DNA of 64,000 nt from Hoplostethus atlanticus (Eukaryota > Chordata > Actinopteri > Trachichthyiformes > Trachichthyidae), in NCBI GenBank assembly GCA_034670405.1, contig JAXDDX010000039.1:3342501-3406500 (forward strand), given 5' to 3'. The notes under the pieces are model-generated. The model did no database searches. It worked only from the letters and a program-made list of their open reading frames with translations, and was not told where the DNA came from. The translations under genes were made by a program, and so were the position numbers. Shown here piece after piece: positions 34,601 to 47,300 of this stretch. Position 1 is the first letter of the stretch. Each line of letters starts with the position of its first letter.

Positions 34601-36638
34601 TCTTCGGTCTGAACAATAGTGGGAAAGTTGACTTTGTTGCATTTTTGTATTTGGTTCGTTGAGGTGCCCAAAACATCTCAGCTGGCTTCTCTCCTGTCAG
34701 CGGCTCGACACCGAGGTCCTCCTGCATCGCTGAGCTCCTCACCCTGTCAGGAAGAGTGAGGCCAGCCACCCTGCAGAGGAACCTCATCTCACCTGCTTTC
34801 ATCACAGATCTCTCTGAATTTTATATTTATATATGATTATATTTTATGAGATTATAGATTATTTATTTCCTATACGTAATTCGTATACGTAGGCTCATCT
34901 GTGTCGTAACAGCACAATATCGGCAAGGCTGCCACAAAAAAGTTGGTCAACGTATATAAATTGATCTAAATGGATCTCAAATGAATCGCGATCTGTTCTG
35001 TCATACCAGAGACTAATCTCACTCAGCTGTCGCTTGTAAACACACCTACTGACAGACAGACATCGCCTGCTAGACGGACGAGGGCAGTCAGACCTCAAAA
35101 TCCTGACAAAAACCTGAAATAGACTCGACAACGAAAGGTATTTGTTAACTTTTTTCTCTAATATTGAACTTGGCATGTTACCGTCCACAAAGTGACATTA
35201 CCCCAGCTGCTAGCGGAGTCTATATATTCAACGAGTCACGTAATCATGCATCCACGAGTGGAACATTGAACGTTTGTTTCCTCAGATGAGCATTGAAAAG
35301 CAGAAAAGGGATGCCCTACTACCACAAAAAGTTCTGAGCTAAGGGAAACACTGCTGTTAATTATCACCGTATAGCGCTAAAGGCCCAGCTCTTCACAGGT
35401 TGGGTTCAGTTGTTTCGTAGTATTCTTTTTGATTTTCCGATTGTAGTGTGGACGGAGAAAATGGACACTTGTCACTTGATCCAGGCGTGAGCGGCCAAGT
35501 AGCCGAGCAGCTGAGTGGTCTGCGCATGCCCATGGAAGAAAGTATGCGTTTCTGGTGGTGGACGGCGAGCTTTTTGAAAAACGCTACACCCGAAAACGGT
35601 GTTTTCAATTTTAAACGGCTTAGTGCGGGCGTAGACTAAATAAACTTCTGGAGTAACCAGCTCAACTGCAGTGAATGAAACTGAATTCATCCCAACCAGA
35701 CCAATTACACCACATGAAATTGTACCAAATTGAATGAAACCAAGCTCAAAAAATAAACAGAAGTTGAACTGGAGTAAGACTAAACCCAAATGCATACTGC
35801 TCCAATTTCATTCTGCATATATTGCATTATTATACTTTGCATTACAGTCTTACCACAGTTGGCCTTTGACCTCCAGCCGTCCAACATGTCATTGCTATGG
35901 CTTTTACAGGTCCGGGCGTAGGCCTCCAGAAACTGGCACTGGAAATTGTCCACTGCAGGGTATCTGCACAAGGTGTTCTTACAGGCATCTATATAGGGCC
36001 CTGGATCGATGTGCCTGTTGCAAGTAGTGAAGGGCTCCTGTCTCAGCAGATTACACCTGTTCCAGTGATGCAGAGAAGGGAAATAGGTTATCCAATGATG
36101 AAGTCCAGTTGGCCGTCAAGATAAGACAAATGTTCATTAGCATAAACAGCAACATGAAGCTATCACCATCAGGACCAAGCACTGGACCTGGGGCAGCAGG
36201 GCCCCCGGTCCAAGCACCGGACCTGGGGCAACAGGGCCCCCGGACCAAGCAACGGACCTGGGGCAGCAGGGCCCCCGGACCAAGCACCGGACCTGGGGCA
36301 ACAGGGCTCCCGGACCAAGCAACGGACCTGGGGCAGCAGGGCCCCCGGAACAAGCACCGGACCTGGGGCAACAGGGCCCCCGGACCAAGCAACGGACCTG
36401 GGGCAGCAGGGCCCCCGGACCAAGCACCGGACCTGGGGCAACAGGGCCCCCGGACCAAGCAACGGACCTGGGGCAGCAGGGCCCCCGGACCAAGCACCGG
36501 ACCTGGGAGGACAGGGCCTTCGCAGCTGCCGTCCCCTCTCTCTGGTACGCCCTCCCCAGCCATATCCGCAAGATCAACACCCTCCCACCTCTTCAAAATC
36601 GCCTTCAACACCTAACTAAATGGCTATATAAATTCTAT

Positions 36639-36669
<31 letters not shown>

Positions 36670-39600
36670 CAAAGTGAGGCTACAGCAAGTCACAGCACCA
36701 ACAACGCTGGAGGAAAGCAGGAAGAAAAGACATCAAAGCTAAAAGTTAAAAGCACGGTGAACATCACTGCTGCTTTGTTATTGCAGATTGGCTGTGTTCG
36801 ATTACCTCAGGCTAGATGGCATTTCAAGGTACTGTAGACAGTGAGTGACAAGTGTTGTGGAAGAGGGCGGGGCTAACAATACATTTCCTGTCTCAAGGAG
36901 GAAAGTTGCAGATTGTATCTTTAAACCTGCACTATGTAACTCAAATATAGTAATTTAGTCATTGGTGGCCCCAAGTGGAAGCGAGAGGTAACTGTTTATT
37001 TTTTTTGAGACTTCAACACTCTTAGCTTTCCATAGCAATAGCCAAGGCACTAGCGCATATGTTTTGCGCATATGTAAAAAGTTACATAATGCAGCTTTAA
37101 ATAAAAAGGACCTCCAATTGGTGATCATCATAAGGCAAACAACCAAAATTTAAACAAAAATCAATTATATTTTCATTAAGTTTCATAAGCCTGACCCTAT
37201 CTGCTCATAATTTAACTGTTCTGTAAACTATGAAAGATTTCTGTCAGCCTAAAAAGGTGCTAAACTCTATTCCCCAAACAAGAAGGTGTAAAAACTGAAA
37301 TTAGATTGGTTTAGCTTCCAACTACATCCCTGGTTACATCAGATGACAAGAAAATGAAGTAGACCATATAATATACCATAGGGGTTGACTTTTGGCTTAA
37401 CCAGGTGGGAAACTATTTTATTGATCAAAAGGTGGATGATGTGTGTTTAGGTGTGTCTGTCTTTACCTTGCAGTCATGGCGGTGCAGTTGATCGTAGTGT
37501 TACGACTGTCCTGGTAAAGCGTGTCACAGCTAGGGGGCGACAAACAGCATGAGTCAGCATGAGACTTCCCCTGGCCTGACTTGCCAATGTAAATGCACAC
37601 ACACACACACACACACACGGTGTCAATTGCAAATATTACCTGTCCAGGTATATTCAGAACAACTATAATATAGACTACATCACACTATACTATAGTATAC
37701 TGTACTACACCGATACACCATATTATACTACATTACACCAGATTATACGATACTACACAGTTACACACACAACCACACACACACAGACACAACACAACTA
37801 CAGTATTATTTTGACACCCTTTCATCATCATGCTTTCCAGTAGGCAGGATGTACTACACACTGTACAGTTTCTATAACATGTAATTGAAGCTCACTAGTA
37901 TTCAGTAAGAGGTTGTGATTGAGGTCTTACCCGGTGGAACTGAAGGACGAGGATTTCAGATTACCCATTGGCTGAACCAAGTTGGGTTGGGATAAATTGC
38001 CACATAAACCACTCACAGTGGATTCGTTGTAACCTGACCAGTTTCAGGAGGAAATGGGGGTTAGATCAGATCAGCAAAGTTAATACATCTTGAGGGAAAA
38101 ATGGACGTACATGGCAGCACACCAGAGGACAGCTGTCAATCATTCATTCAAACAATAGCAACATGCTAGTTTGAAAATGGAGGGAAATTGAACGAGTAAC
38201 GATTTCCTCTTCCTTAACACGGCATTCAACCCCCAACCCCCAGTGGAGCTGCTCAGTGGCCACCAGTAGAAGACCGGTTGTACTGGTCAGCTCCCAGTAG
38301 CCACCAGTAGTAGACCGGTTGTACTGGTCAGCTCCCAGTAGCCACCAGTAATAGACCGGTTGTACTGGTCAGCTCCCAGTAGCCACCAGTAATAGACCGG
38401 TTGTACTGGTCAGCTCCCAGTAGCCACCAGTAATAGACCGGTTGTACTGGTCAGCTCCCAGTAGCCACCAGTAGTAGACCGGTTGTACTGGTCAGCTCCC
38501 AGTAGCCACCAGTAGTAGACCGGTTGTACTGGTCAGCTCCCAGTAGCCACCAGTAATAGACCGGTTGTACTGGTCAGCTCCCAGTAGCCACCAGTAGAAG
38601 ACCGGTTGTACTGGTCAGCTCCCAGTAGCCACCAGTAGAAGACCGGTTGTACTGGTCAGCTCCCAGTATGTATGTGAAGCAGGGCAGTGGGAGCATACGT
38701 GCTCAGTCAACTTTCTACTGCTTTCTACTGCTGCTAAATGTGCGAGTGCAGAAGATAATCACAACAAATCTATTGGATGATTGTGAAGATTGTGTAATTA
38801 GCACCCTGGTTTACTAACGACACTCGTGCACTTAAACAAGCCTGTAGAAAACTAGAGCGTAAATGGCGATTGACCAAACTCTTTCTGGCTTGCCTGGAAT
38901 GATAGTCTGCTTAACTACAAACACACACTCTCGTCAGCAAAACTGCACACTTCTCTAAGCTAATCAGTGCAAAAAAAACAACCTGAAGTTTTTATTTACA
39001 TACCCATTAAAACGGCCGATCACACCCAATTCCACAAATTAGATGCCTGCCTATCGGAAGTCAATGCCGGATGCCGCTAAACTTCCTACTTCTTAATGCC
39101 AATTAAACAGATGTTGGTTGTCGGACCAGCTAGACATAGTTATCTGTTTGATAACAGAAATTTGAGTACATGCCTTTTTATCATCAAGAATTGACTATTG
39201 CAATGTCCTCTTTTCAGGCTTACCTACTGGGAGCACTAAAAATCTCCAGCTGGTGCTGCCAGAATCCTGACCAAAACTAGGAAATTCGACCACATAACGC
39301 CTCTCCTGTCCTCACTGGCTCCCAATTCAGGCCAGGTGTGACTTCAAGGTGCTTCTACTTACATATAAATCATTACATGGGAGGACACCGTCCTACTTAT
39401 CAGATCTGATCAAACCATATAAACCGCCATGCACCCTCAGATCTCAGGACGCTGGCTACCTGTCTATCCCAGCAGTCAAAAAGAAAACTGCAGGTAACAG
39501 AGCCTTTTCTTACCGGGCTCCCTATCTATGGAACACCCTGACAGCCTTTTTGGGTGAGTCTCCTATCTGTTTCCAGGCTGTCAGGGTATGTGTGGGTGAG

Positions 39601-42600
39601 TCTCCTATCTGTTTCCAGGCTGACAGGGTATGTGTGGGTGTGTCTCCTATCTGTTTCCAGGCTGACAGGGTATGTGTGGGTGAGTCTCCTATCTGTTTCC
39701 AGGCTGACAGGGTATGTGTGGGTGAGTCTCCTATCTGTTTCCAGACTGTCAAGGTGTGTGTGTCTCCTATCTGTTTCCAGACTGTCAAGGTGGGTGTGTC
39801 TCCTATCTGTTTCCAGGCTGTCAAGGTGTGTGCGGGTGAGTCTCCTATCTGTTTCCAGGCTGTGCGGGTGTGTCTCCTATCTGTTTCCAGGCTGTGCGGG
39901 TGTGTCTCCTATCTGTTTCCAGGCTGTCAGGGTGTGTGCGGGTGTGTCTCCTATCTGTTTCCAGGCTGTGAAGGTGTGTGCGGGTGTGTCTCCTATCTGT
40001 TTCCAGGCTGTGAAGGTGTGTGTGGGTGTGTCTCCTATCTGTTTCCAGGCTGTCAGGGTGTGTGCGGGTGTGTCTCCTATCTGTTTCCAGGCTGTCAAGG
40101 TGGGTGTGTCTCCTATCTGTTTCCAGGCTGTCAGGGTATGTGTGGGTGAGTCTCCTATCTGTTTCCAGACTGTCAAGGTGTGTGTGTCTCCTATCTGTTT
40201 CCAGACTGTCAAGGTGGGTGTGTCTCCTATCTGTTTCCAGGCTGTCAGGGTATGTGTGGGTGAGTCTCCTATCTGTTTCCAGACTGTCAAGGTGGGTGTG
40301 TCTCCTATCTGTTTCCAGGCTGTCAGGGTATGTGTGGGTGAGTCTCCTATCTGTTTCCAGACTGTCAAGGTGTGTGTGTCTCCTATCTGTTTCCAGACTG
40401 TCAAGGTGGGTGTGTCTCCTATCTGTTTCCAGGCTGTCAGGGTATGTGTGGGTGTGTCTCCTATCTGTTTCCAGGCTGACAGGGTATGTGTGGGTGAGTC
40501 TCCTATCTGTTTCCAGGCTGACAGGGTATGTGTGGGTGAGTCTCCTATCTGTTTCCAGACTGTCAAGGTGTGTGTGTCTCCTATCTGTTTCCAGACTGTC
40601 AAGGTGGGTGTGTCTCCTATCTGTTTCCAGGCTGTCAAGGTGTGTGCGGGTGTGTCTCCTATCTGTTTCCAGGCTGTCAAGGTGTGTGCGGGTGTGTCTC
40701 CTATCTGTTTCCAGGCTGTCAAGGTGTGTGCGGGTGTGTCTCCTATGTGTTTCCAGGCTGTCAAGGTGTGTGCGGGTGTGTCTCCTATCTGTTTCCAGGC
40801 TGTCAAGGTGTGTGCGGGTGTGTCTCCTATCTGTTTCCAGGCTGTCAAGGTGTGTGTGGGTGTGTCTCCTATCTGTTTCCAGGCTGTCAGGGTGTGTGTG
40901 GGTGAGTCTCCTATCTGTTTCCAGACTGTCAAGGTGGGTGTGTCTCCTATCTGTTTCCAGGCTGTCAAGGTGTGTGCGGGTGTGTCTCCTATCTGTTTCC
41001 AGGCTGTCAAGGTGTGTGTGGGTGTGTCTCCTATGTGTTTCCAGGCTGTCAAGGTGTGTGCGGGTGTGTCTCCTATCTGTTTCCAGGCTGTCAAGGTGTG
41101 TGCGGGTGTGTCTCCTATCTGTTTCCAGGCTGTCAAGGTGTGTGTGGGTGTGTCTCCTATCTGTTTCCAGGCTGTCAGGGTGTGTGTGGGTGAGTCTCCT
41201 ATCTGTTTCCAGACTGTCAAGGTGGGTGTGTCTCCTATCTGTTTCCAGGCTGTCAGGGTATGTGTGGGTGTGTCTCCTATCTGTTTCCAGGCTGACAGGG
41301 TATGTGTGGGTGAGTCTCCTATCTGTTTCCAGACTGTCAAGGTGTGTGTGTCTCCTATCTGTTTCCAGACTGTCAAGGTGGGTGTGTCTCCTATCTGTTT
41401 CCAGGCTGTCAAGGTGTGTGCGGGTGTGTCTCCTATCTGTTTCCAGGCTGTCAAGGTGTGTGTGGGTGTGTCTCCTATGTGTTTCCAGGCTGTCAAGGTG
41501 TGTGCAGGTGTGTCTCCTATCTGTTTCCAGGCTGTGCGGGTGTGTCTCCTATGTGTTTCCAGGCTGTCAAGGTGTGTGCGGGTGTGTCTCCTATCTGTTT
41601 CCAGGCTGTCAAGGTGTGAGCGGGTGTGTCTCCTATCTGTTTCCAGGCTGTGAAGGTGTGTGCGGGTGTGTCTCCTATCTGTTTCCAGGCTGTCAAGGTG
41701 TGTGCGGGTGTGTCTCCTATCTGTTTCCAGGCTGTCAAGGTGTCTGTTGGGCAGTGTTGGTGTCTGCGTTAGTGATGGGTCTCTTTTCAGTGAGTCAGAT
41801 CATTTGGCTCAGCTCAGCAATAATAACTCCCAAAGGACTCTTCATTCAGTAACACTTTTCAAAGCTTTTCAAAGTCAGCCAAATTTAGCAATATTTTGAC
41901 CTATTGGTACGTGTGCACATCTATCACTTAAATTATTCAACGTAATTTTACTAAACCTTATTATTTCCAAAATTCCATCATTTTACATCATCATGTTTGG
42001 TATAAAAACTTTAGATAATGTAAAAACAGCAAAAACATCAAGGTCATACTGCTGGTTGAAAAACGAGATATGGCAAGAATAAATATTGTAGTTGTATAAC
42101 AATAATAACACACTATTAATGAAATGGTATGCATAATAAATAATTCCACAACACTAATAAATAAATATATTTCAATTTAACAAAAGCAAAAAATATTGCT
42201 GCTCTGTGTTATTTGTTTGTCGTCATGCATTTATTTTTTGAGGATTTAAATGTGCCCATGCCCACTGGTTGATTAATTTATGAATCTGTTAGAAGCTATG
42301 TGTGCATACATTCGTCAGAAGAGAACACATAATGTCCATCAAAGCCATCAAAAGAAATACATAATTATATGATAGCTGAAAATGTTCTGTCTCCGTTTCA
42401 TGAAAATGAATATGTTACATTGTTGTTTCCTTTTCTAAGTGCAGATTTTTGACAAGTGAGCCAGGGATTTCCCCCCATGGAAAGCGCCTAGTTGAAGCAC
42501 AGATCGAAGCAAGTACAACTTCACTCTCTTGGCTTTTCTGTATTTGTCTCTGAACACTCCAACACAAACGTCTCTCCGATGCTACTGTCCATTCCTACTT

Positions 42601-44299
42601 TTCATCAATCAGGATTTACTTTTCCATACCTGTCATGTCGACCTGCAGGGTGTAGCCGTCAAAGAAGACAGGAAAGGTGTGGATGGTGAACATTAGCTTG
42701 GCGGTCACTCCAGCCTGGTTGTTAGAGAGCTCCACACCGTGAACCCTCGTGCCCGTGGCGTTGAGCGGCAGGAATTGGCCGTTCACCTGCATCACAGCAG
42801 AGAGGCAAACTGGAGGAAACATTCACTCAAACAGTACAAATACACTCTTTCACTGGATGTATGTTTGCTCCCGCACCTAAACCACACAAACAGGTTGTTT
42901 TTACAGCAGCACTCTTGACTTCTGAGGGTGGATATGATAGGCAACGTTTAATAGCTCCATGTTTGCTCAGATTTCACTGGCACATTCAGCTGAGCATTGA
43001 TTTGGGGCGTCCTGGTGGATCAGTGGTCTAAGGGTCATATCACATAACCGCAACATCCTGGGTTCGGATCCAGCCCGAGACCAATGTCATCCTCCTCTCC
43101 CACCCAATCTTTCCTGTCTGTCTCTACCGCAAAATGCTTAAAAAAAGCTTTGATTTAATAAATGATTATTTTAAAGCTGCAGTCATTCAGATTTGACTGT
43201 AAACCTGCAGCCGTCCTATCAGCCTAAACCAGGAAGTGTGTCTGCGACAGAGAAGAGCGTCCCATCCCCACTAACTGAGATGCAGTTGTGAGCGTCAACC
43301 TGCTGCAGCCTGCAGCTGTTGATGATGTTGTTTGTTGAATCAAAGCACAAGGGTTTCTTTCTAGATTCTCCATTTTGCACCAATGTTAATAATCATAGAG
43401 GAAGAAATCCACTGTAGAAGAGGAGAGATACCAATTTTTCTAGTGACAGTAGCCAAGATAGACCAGAATGCAATGGAATAGCTACGCTATTGCTCTCTAA
43501 GTACATGTATACAGCACAGAGAGCCTCTCTCTGGGGGTTGTTGAAAGGCATTCTGGGAAATGTAGGAAATCGCATTCTGAAGTAGAAGTAGACGAGGCAG
43601 GTTGAGGGAACGTATGTACAACAAAAAGTAAATTACAACACAAAATAACTGACAGACTGACGATACGAACAGTGGAAGAGGATCTTTAACCTTCACCACT
43701 ACATGGCTAACCGTAACCCTTACCCTAAACCAGACACTTGTAGGAGTGAGGATTTGCCTGTTTGCTATCCCTGTGACGACAAGGACACAAACACACACAC
43801 TCACACATCACTCACTCCTAGAGGGATTGCAGCAGCTTACCCGAACTCTCCCCCCTTGCTCCAGATATATGGACCCTGTCTTGGTCACAATCAGCACAGA
43901 GTTCAAAAACGGAACGTCTCTACGGCGTCGTTCAGCAAAGAGTCCATATATCTGGAAGAAAGTGTTTGGGTCATTGTTCTCCACCAGCTGGTATGCACAC
44001 CGGTCTGGAATAGATCGAAATCTGCCGAAGAAGTCGATGATAGTGGGGCCAGTCACGGTGCACATGGTGGGAGCTGGAAAGCATCTGATAGAGTTGGAGA
44101 AGGACAGACAGAAGAGGAAGAGGAAATAGATGGGGGGGGGGGGGCGTCATCATCATGATAAGGTACGTTATAATAATACAAAAAACAGGAAACACTTCAA
44201 AGATTATGTAGCAATGCAAAACATATATATGAATAGGAAATGGACAAAATATGTAACTCTAACTAAGAACTAATTCTCATTTGATGAACACAGCACAGA

Positions 44300-44344
<45 letters not shown>

Positions 44345-47300
44345 ATGTTGTCTCTAAAAGCAGACATCTGATTCAGGCCAGGCTAGGATGCACGTTTCAG
44401 CTCCATTTTCCTCTGACCATAGAATGATCATGAAGAGAGAAGTGCTCAGGGAAGAAAACAATAAGGAGATGGAGGGTTTTTTAAGAGAGCAATCAGAGTG
44501 AGTTGAGAAGGGAGGTACAGGAGGGTGGCATGAGGTACAAGAGGAGATTTCAGGTTATGATGGAAGATGGAGAGAGACTCTTAGCTTAGCTGCCACAGTG
44601 ACTGCTGGAGCCGCTAGTGGTAATGGCTGGTGGTCATTTCTACCCTAGTAATCAACCAGGAGCTGACCAATAAAGGGTCTGGAGAACAAACACATCAGAC
44701 ATCATAATATGAAGTCTACTACTGTCCTATAAAAAGTACCATTGTTTGGTTTAGTGATGTGCTGTCAATCAGACTAAAGTCCCCTACTATCCTGTAAAAA
44801 GTGTCATTTTGTCCCAGGAGGTGTCCCTTTTGTCCCACATGGTAGAGATCTCATTTAGGAACCAAACTCTTCATGACTAGGTCAGCCTGACTGCAGCAGG
44901 TTAATGCATTTCCAACACTTTCTTCCAAATATAAATCAAACATATTTACGTTCCGTTGCCATTGCACCAGTCCTGGGAGCCACAAGTGGAGACAGTAGAG
45001 ACAGTAGAGACTCCAGTCACACTACAGGTCTCTGAGGAGCAGGTTTCTGGTGCGACCATCGATGCATTTACTGCAAAATACATATCTGGGAAGGAAGGGA
45101 ACGTGTACAGATGGTTTCTAAAGTGATAGTTTTCACACTAATGTACTAATTTATGGTGAATGAAATAACAGTAATAGTTCTTGTTTGTTATGTTGTTTTT
45201 CTACCTTGCATGAGAAAAGTATAGAAATAAAGTTTATTATTATACAGTAATATTAATATATTACTCATAAGAATACACTATTTTACAGCATTACTAAACA
45301 CTACAACTAATAACTAACTATAATAATAGTATAATAATATTTTTCATATTGCTTTGGAGGACCCTTCAGGGGCCCCAGAACCCACTTGTGGAAGCAGATC
45401 TGCATCCGGTCAGGTCATAGTAGGTCACAGGTTCATCATACTTCTTATTCGTGGAGTCATACTTGTTTGTTTTCTCCATTATCTGCTTATCCTCAACATA
45501 TATCTTGAAAATCTAGAAAGTAACAAAGAAAAGAAACAAGGTTATCATCAACCAAAACTAAAACAGAGACAAGTGAAGATTTTCATAAACTGAAATAAAA
45601 ATAAAAATGAGACTTTGTGGAAAAACTAAAACTGAACTAAAACTTTCTTGTCTTCTACTTTTTAAATCATCTAAAATATACATCAAATGTTTTTAGTTTC
45701 CATCTTTTTGTTCATGTGCAGGGTAAAAAAGAGAGGGTGAAGAACTTTCGGTCCTTTTTACTGAATGGGAACTGAAAAGTTCATGTAAACAGATTTTTAA
45801 TAGTATTTATGATTTATTGTTTGTATTACGCAATACCTGCTGCAAACATATACAAGATACCTGTTCTGAGCTTCCGTCATTGTACCTTTGAATAATACTA
45901 ACACAAAAACTAATGAACTAAACAAAAGCTAATGAGAAATCTCAAACGATCATAAACCTTCAACAGCACAACACGCTGTGACATCTAGAACAGTAGTTCT
46001 CCAGCTTCTTTGACCAGGTACCACCTCTCCTGAAACCAAAGCATTCAAGTACCACCTACAAACTACCATCTCACAGAAGACAGAAAGCAACGAATAACTA
46101 GTGACAGAGGTAATACAGGATATTCATGAATGGCAGTTTATTAAATAGAATATAAAAACAAGATAACAACAGAGCATTTAATTACATCTTCAAACCACAG
46201 GAGACAAAAACAATGCTAACAATTAGTGACAACCTATACAGTGGATTAATACATGCTAGTTATTAACACAACAACACAACAAGCTAGAGATAGCAGTCAT
46301 CTTCTTACTTAGATAACCCCAACAACTTCTCCTGTTCAGCACTGGTGAGATCCTCAGGTATTTCTATGATATTGACTGTAAAGGGGTTCCTGATCCACTT
46401 GACCTCTGCTGGAAAATATTCTGACTGTTCTTCCAGTGACAGGAGGTGTGGAACAATAGCATCTTGAACTGCAGCATCAAGTGTCACATTATATGTGAGC
46501 ATATGGTTCTCCAACGTTGGGAAAGCAGAAATGTCACTTGCCTTTACTTTACTGACAAAAAGCTGCAGTGATCTTGTCAGACATGTCAAAAACGGTCAAA
46601 GAGAGACCCTGCAGTCCCAAACCGAGCTCATTCAAACGAGATGTCTGCCAGGTAGGCTGATTTTTCCATCCATACTGGATCTTCAAACAACTTGCTGAGG
46701 GTGATTGCTGTTCGTGTAAAAACATCTGTATCTCGGAGTGCAGTTCAAAGAGCCTTGTGAGCACTCGCTAACCATCTAACTTCAGTATGTAGAAGAAGCT
46801 GTGTGTGTTCACTGCCCATTTCGTTGAAAAGCACACTGAAGAGATGTGAATTCATTGGTCGAGTCTTGATGATGTTCACAACTTTGACCGCAGAGTCTCA
46901 CACAGATTTTAAATCTTTTCTTCACTGCCAAGGCCTCGCGGTGGATGCTGCAGTGTGTCCACTTCATATCTGGCGCAACTACTCCACTGTGTCTGCCTGT
47001 CATTGCCCTGGCTCCATCTGAACAAACTCCAGTCTCTTGGATCAATGCATCCAGAAGCTGAAATATGTGCTCTCCTGTAGTCCTTGTGGGTAGGGGTTTA
47101 CAGAACGGAAAACCCTCGCGGGACGTGCCCTCATACTCATACCTAATGTAAACTAGCAGATTGGCCAAATCAGCCACGTCGGTACTTTCATTTAAATTGC
47201 AGTGGAAAAAAAGTGATTGTTTTGATGCGTTCAATGAGTGTACTTTTGACATCACCTGCCATATCTGTAATTCAACTGTGTCGTGGAAAGGGGCACAAGA

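Noticed and set aside
35448-35639. Plus-strand 63-codon frame
   Set aside because: The surrounding 'agtgtggacggagaaaatgg' sequence looks like a dispersed repeat end; no domain or homologue recognised.
36109-36615. Pro/Gly-rich repeat proteins on both strands
   Set aside because: Translation of a GC-rich minisatellite; several frames are open together and no splice or start context exists.
38250-38668. CRISPR-like array
   Set aside because: Direct tandem repeats without unique spacers in an animal genome; this is a minisatellite.
39349-41852. Very long open frames (500-700 codons) on both strands, with 14-residue repeats
   Set aside because: They lie wholly in a tandem array whose units are mostly multiples of three and lack stops. 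Several frames on both strands are open at once, and 32-bp units shift frame, so protein coding is not supported.
44071-44075. Acceptor at 44074 for exon 7 of the VWD/ZP gene
   Set aside because: Incompatible with the phase of exon 6; the upstream acceptor before 44084 has a better pyrimidine tract and fits.
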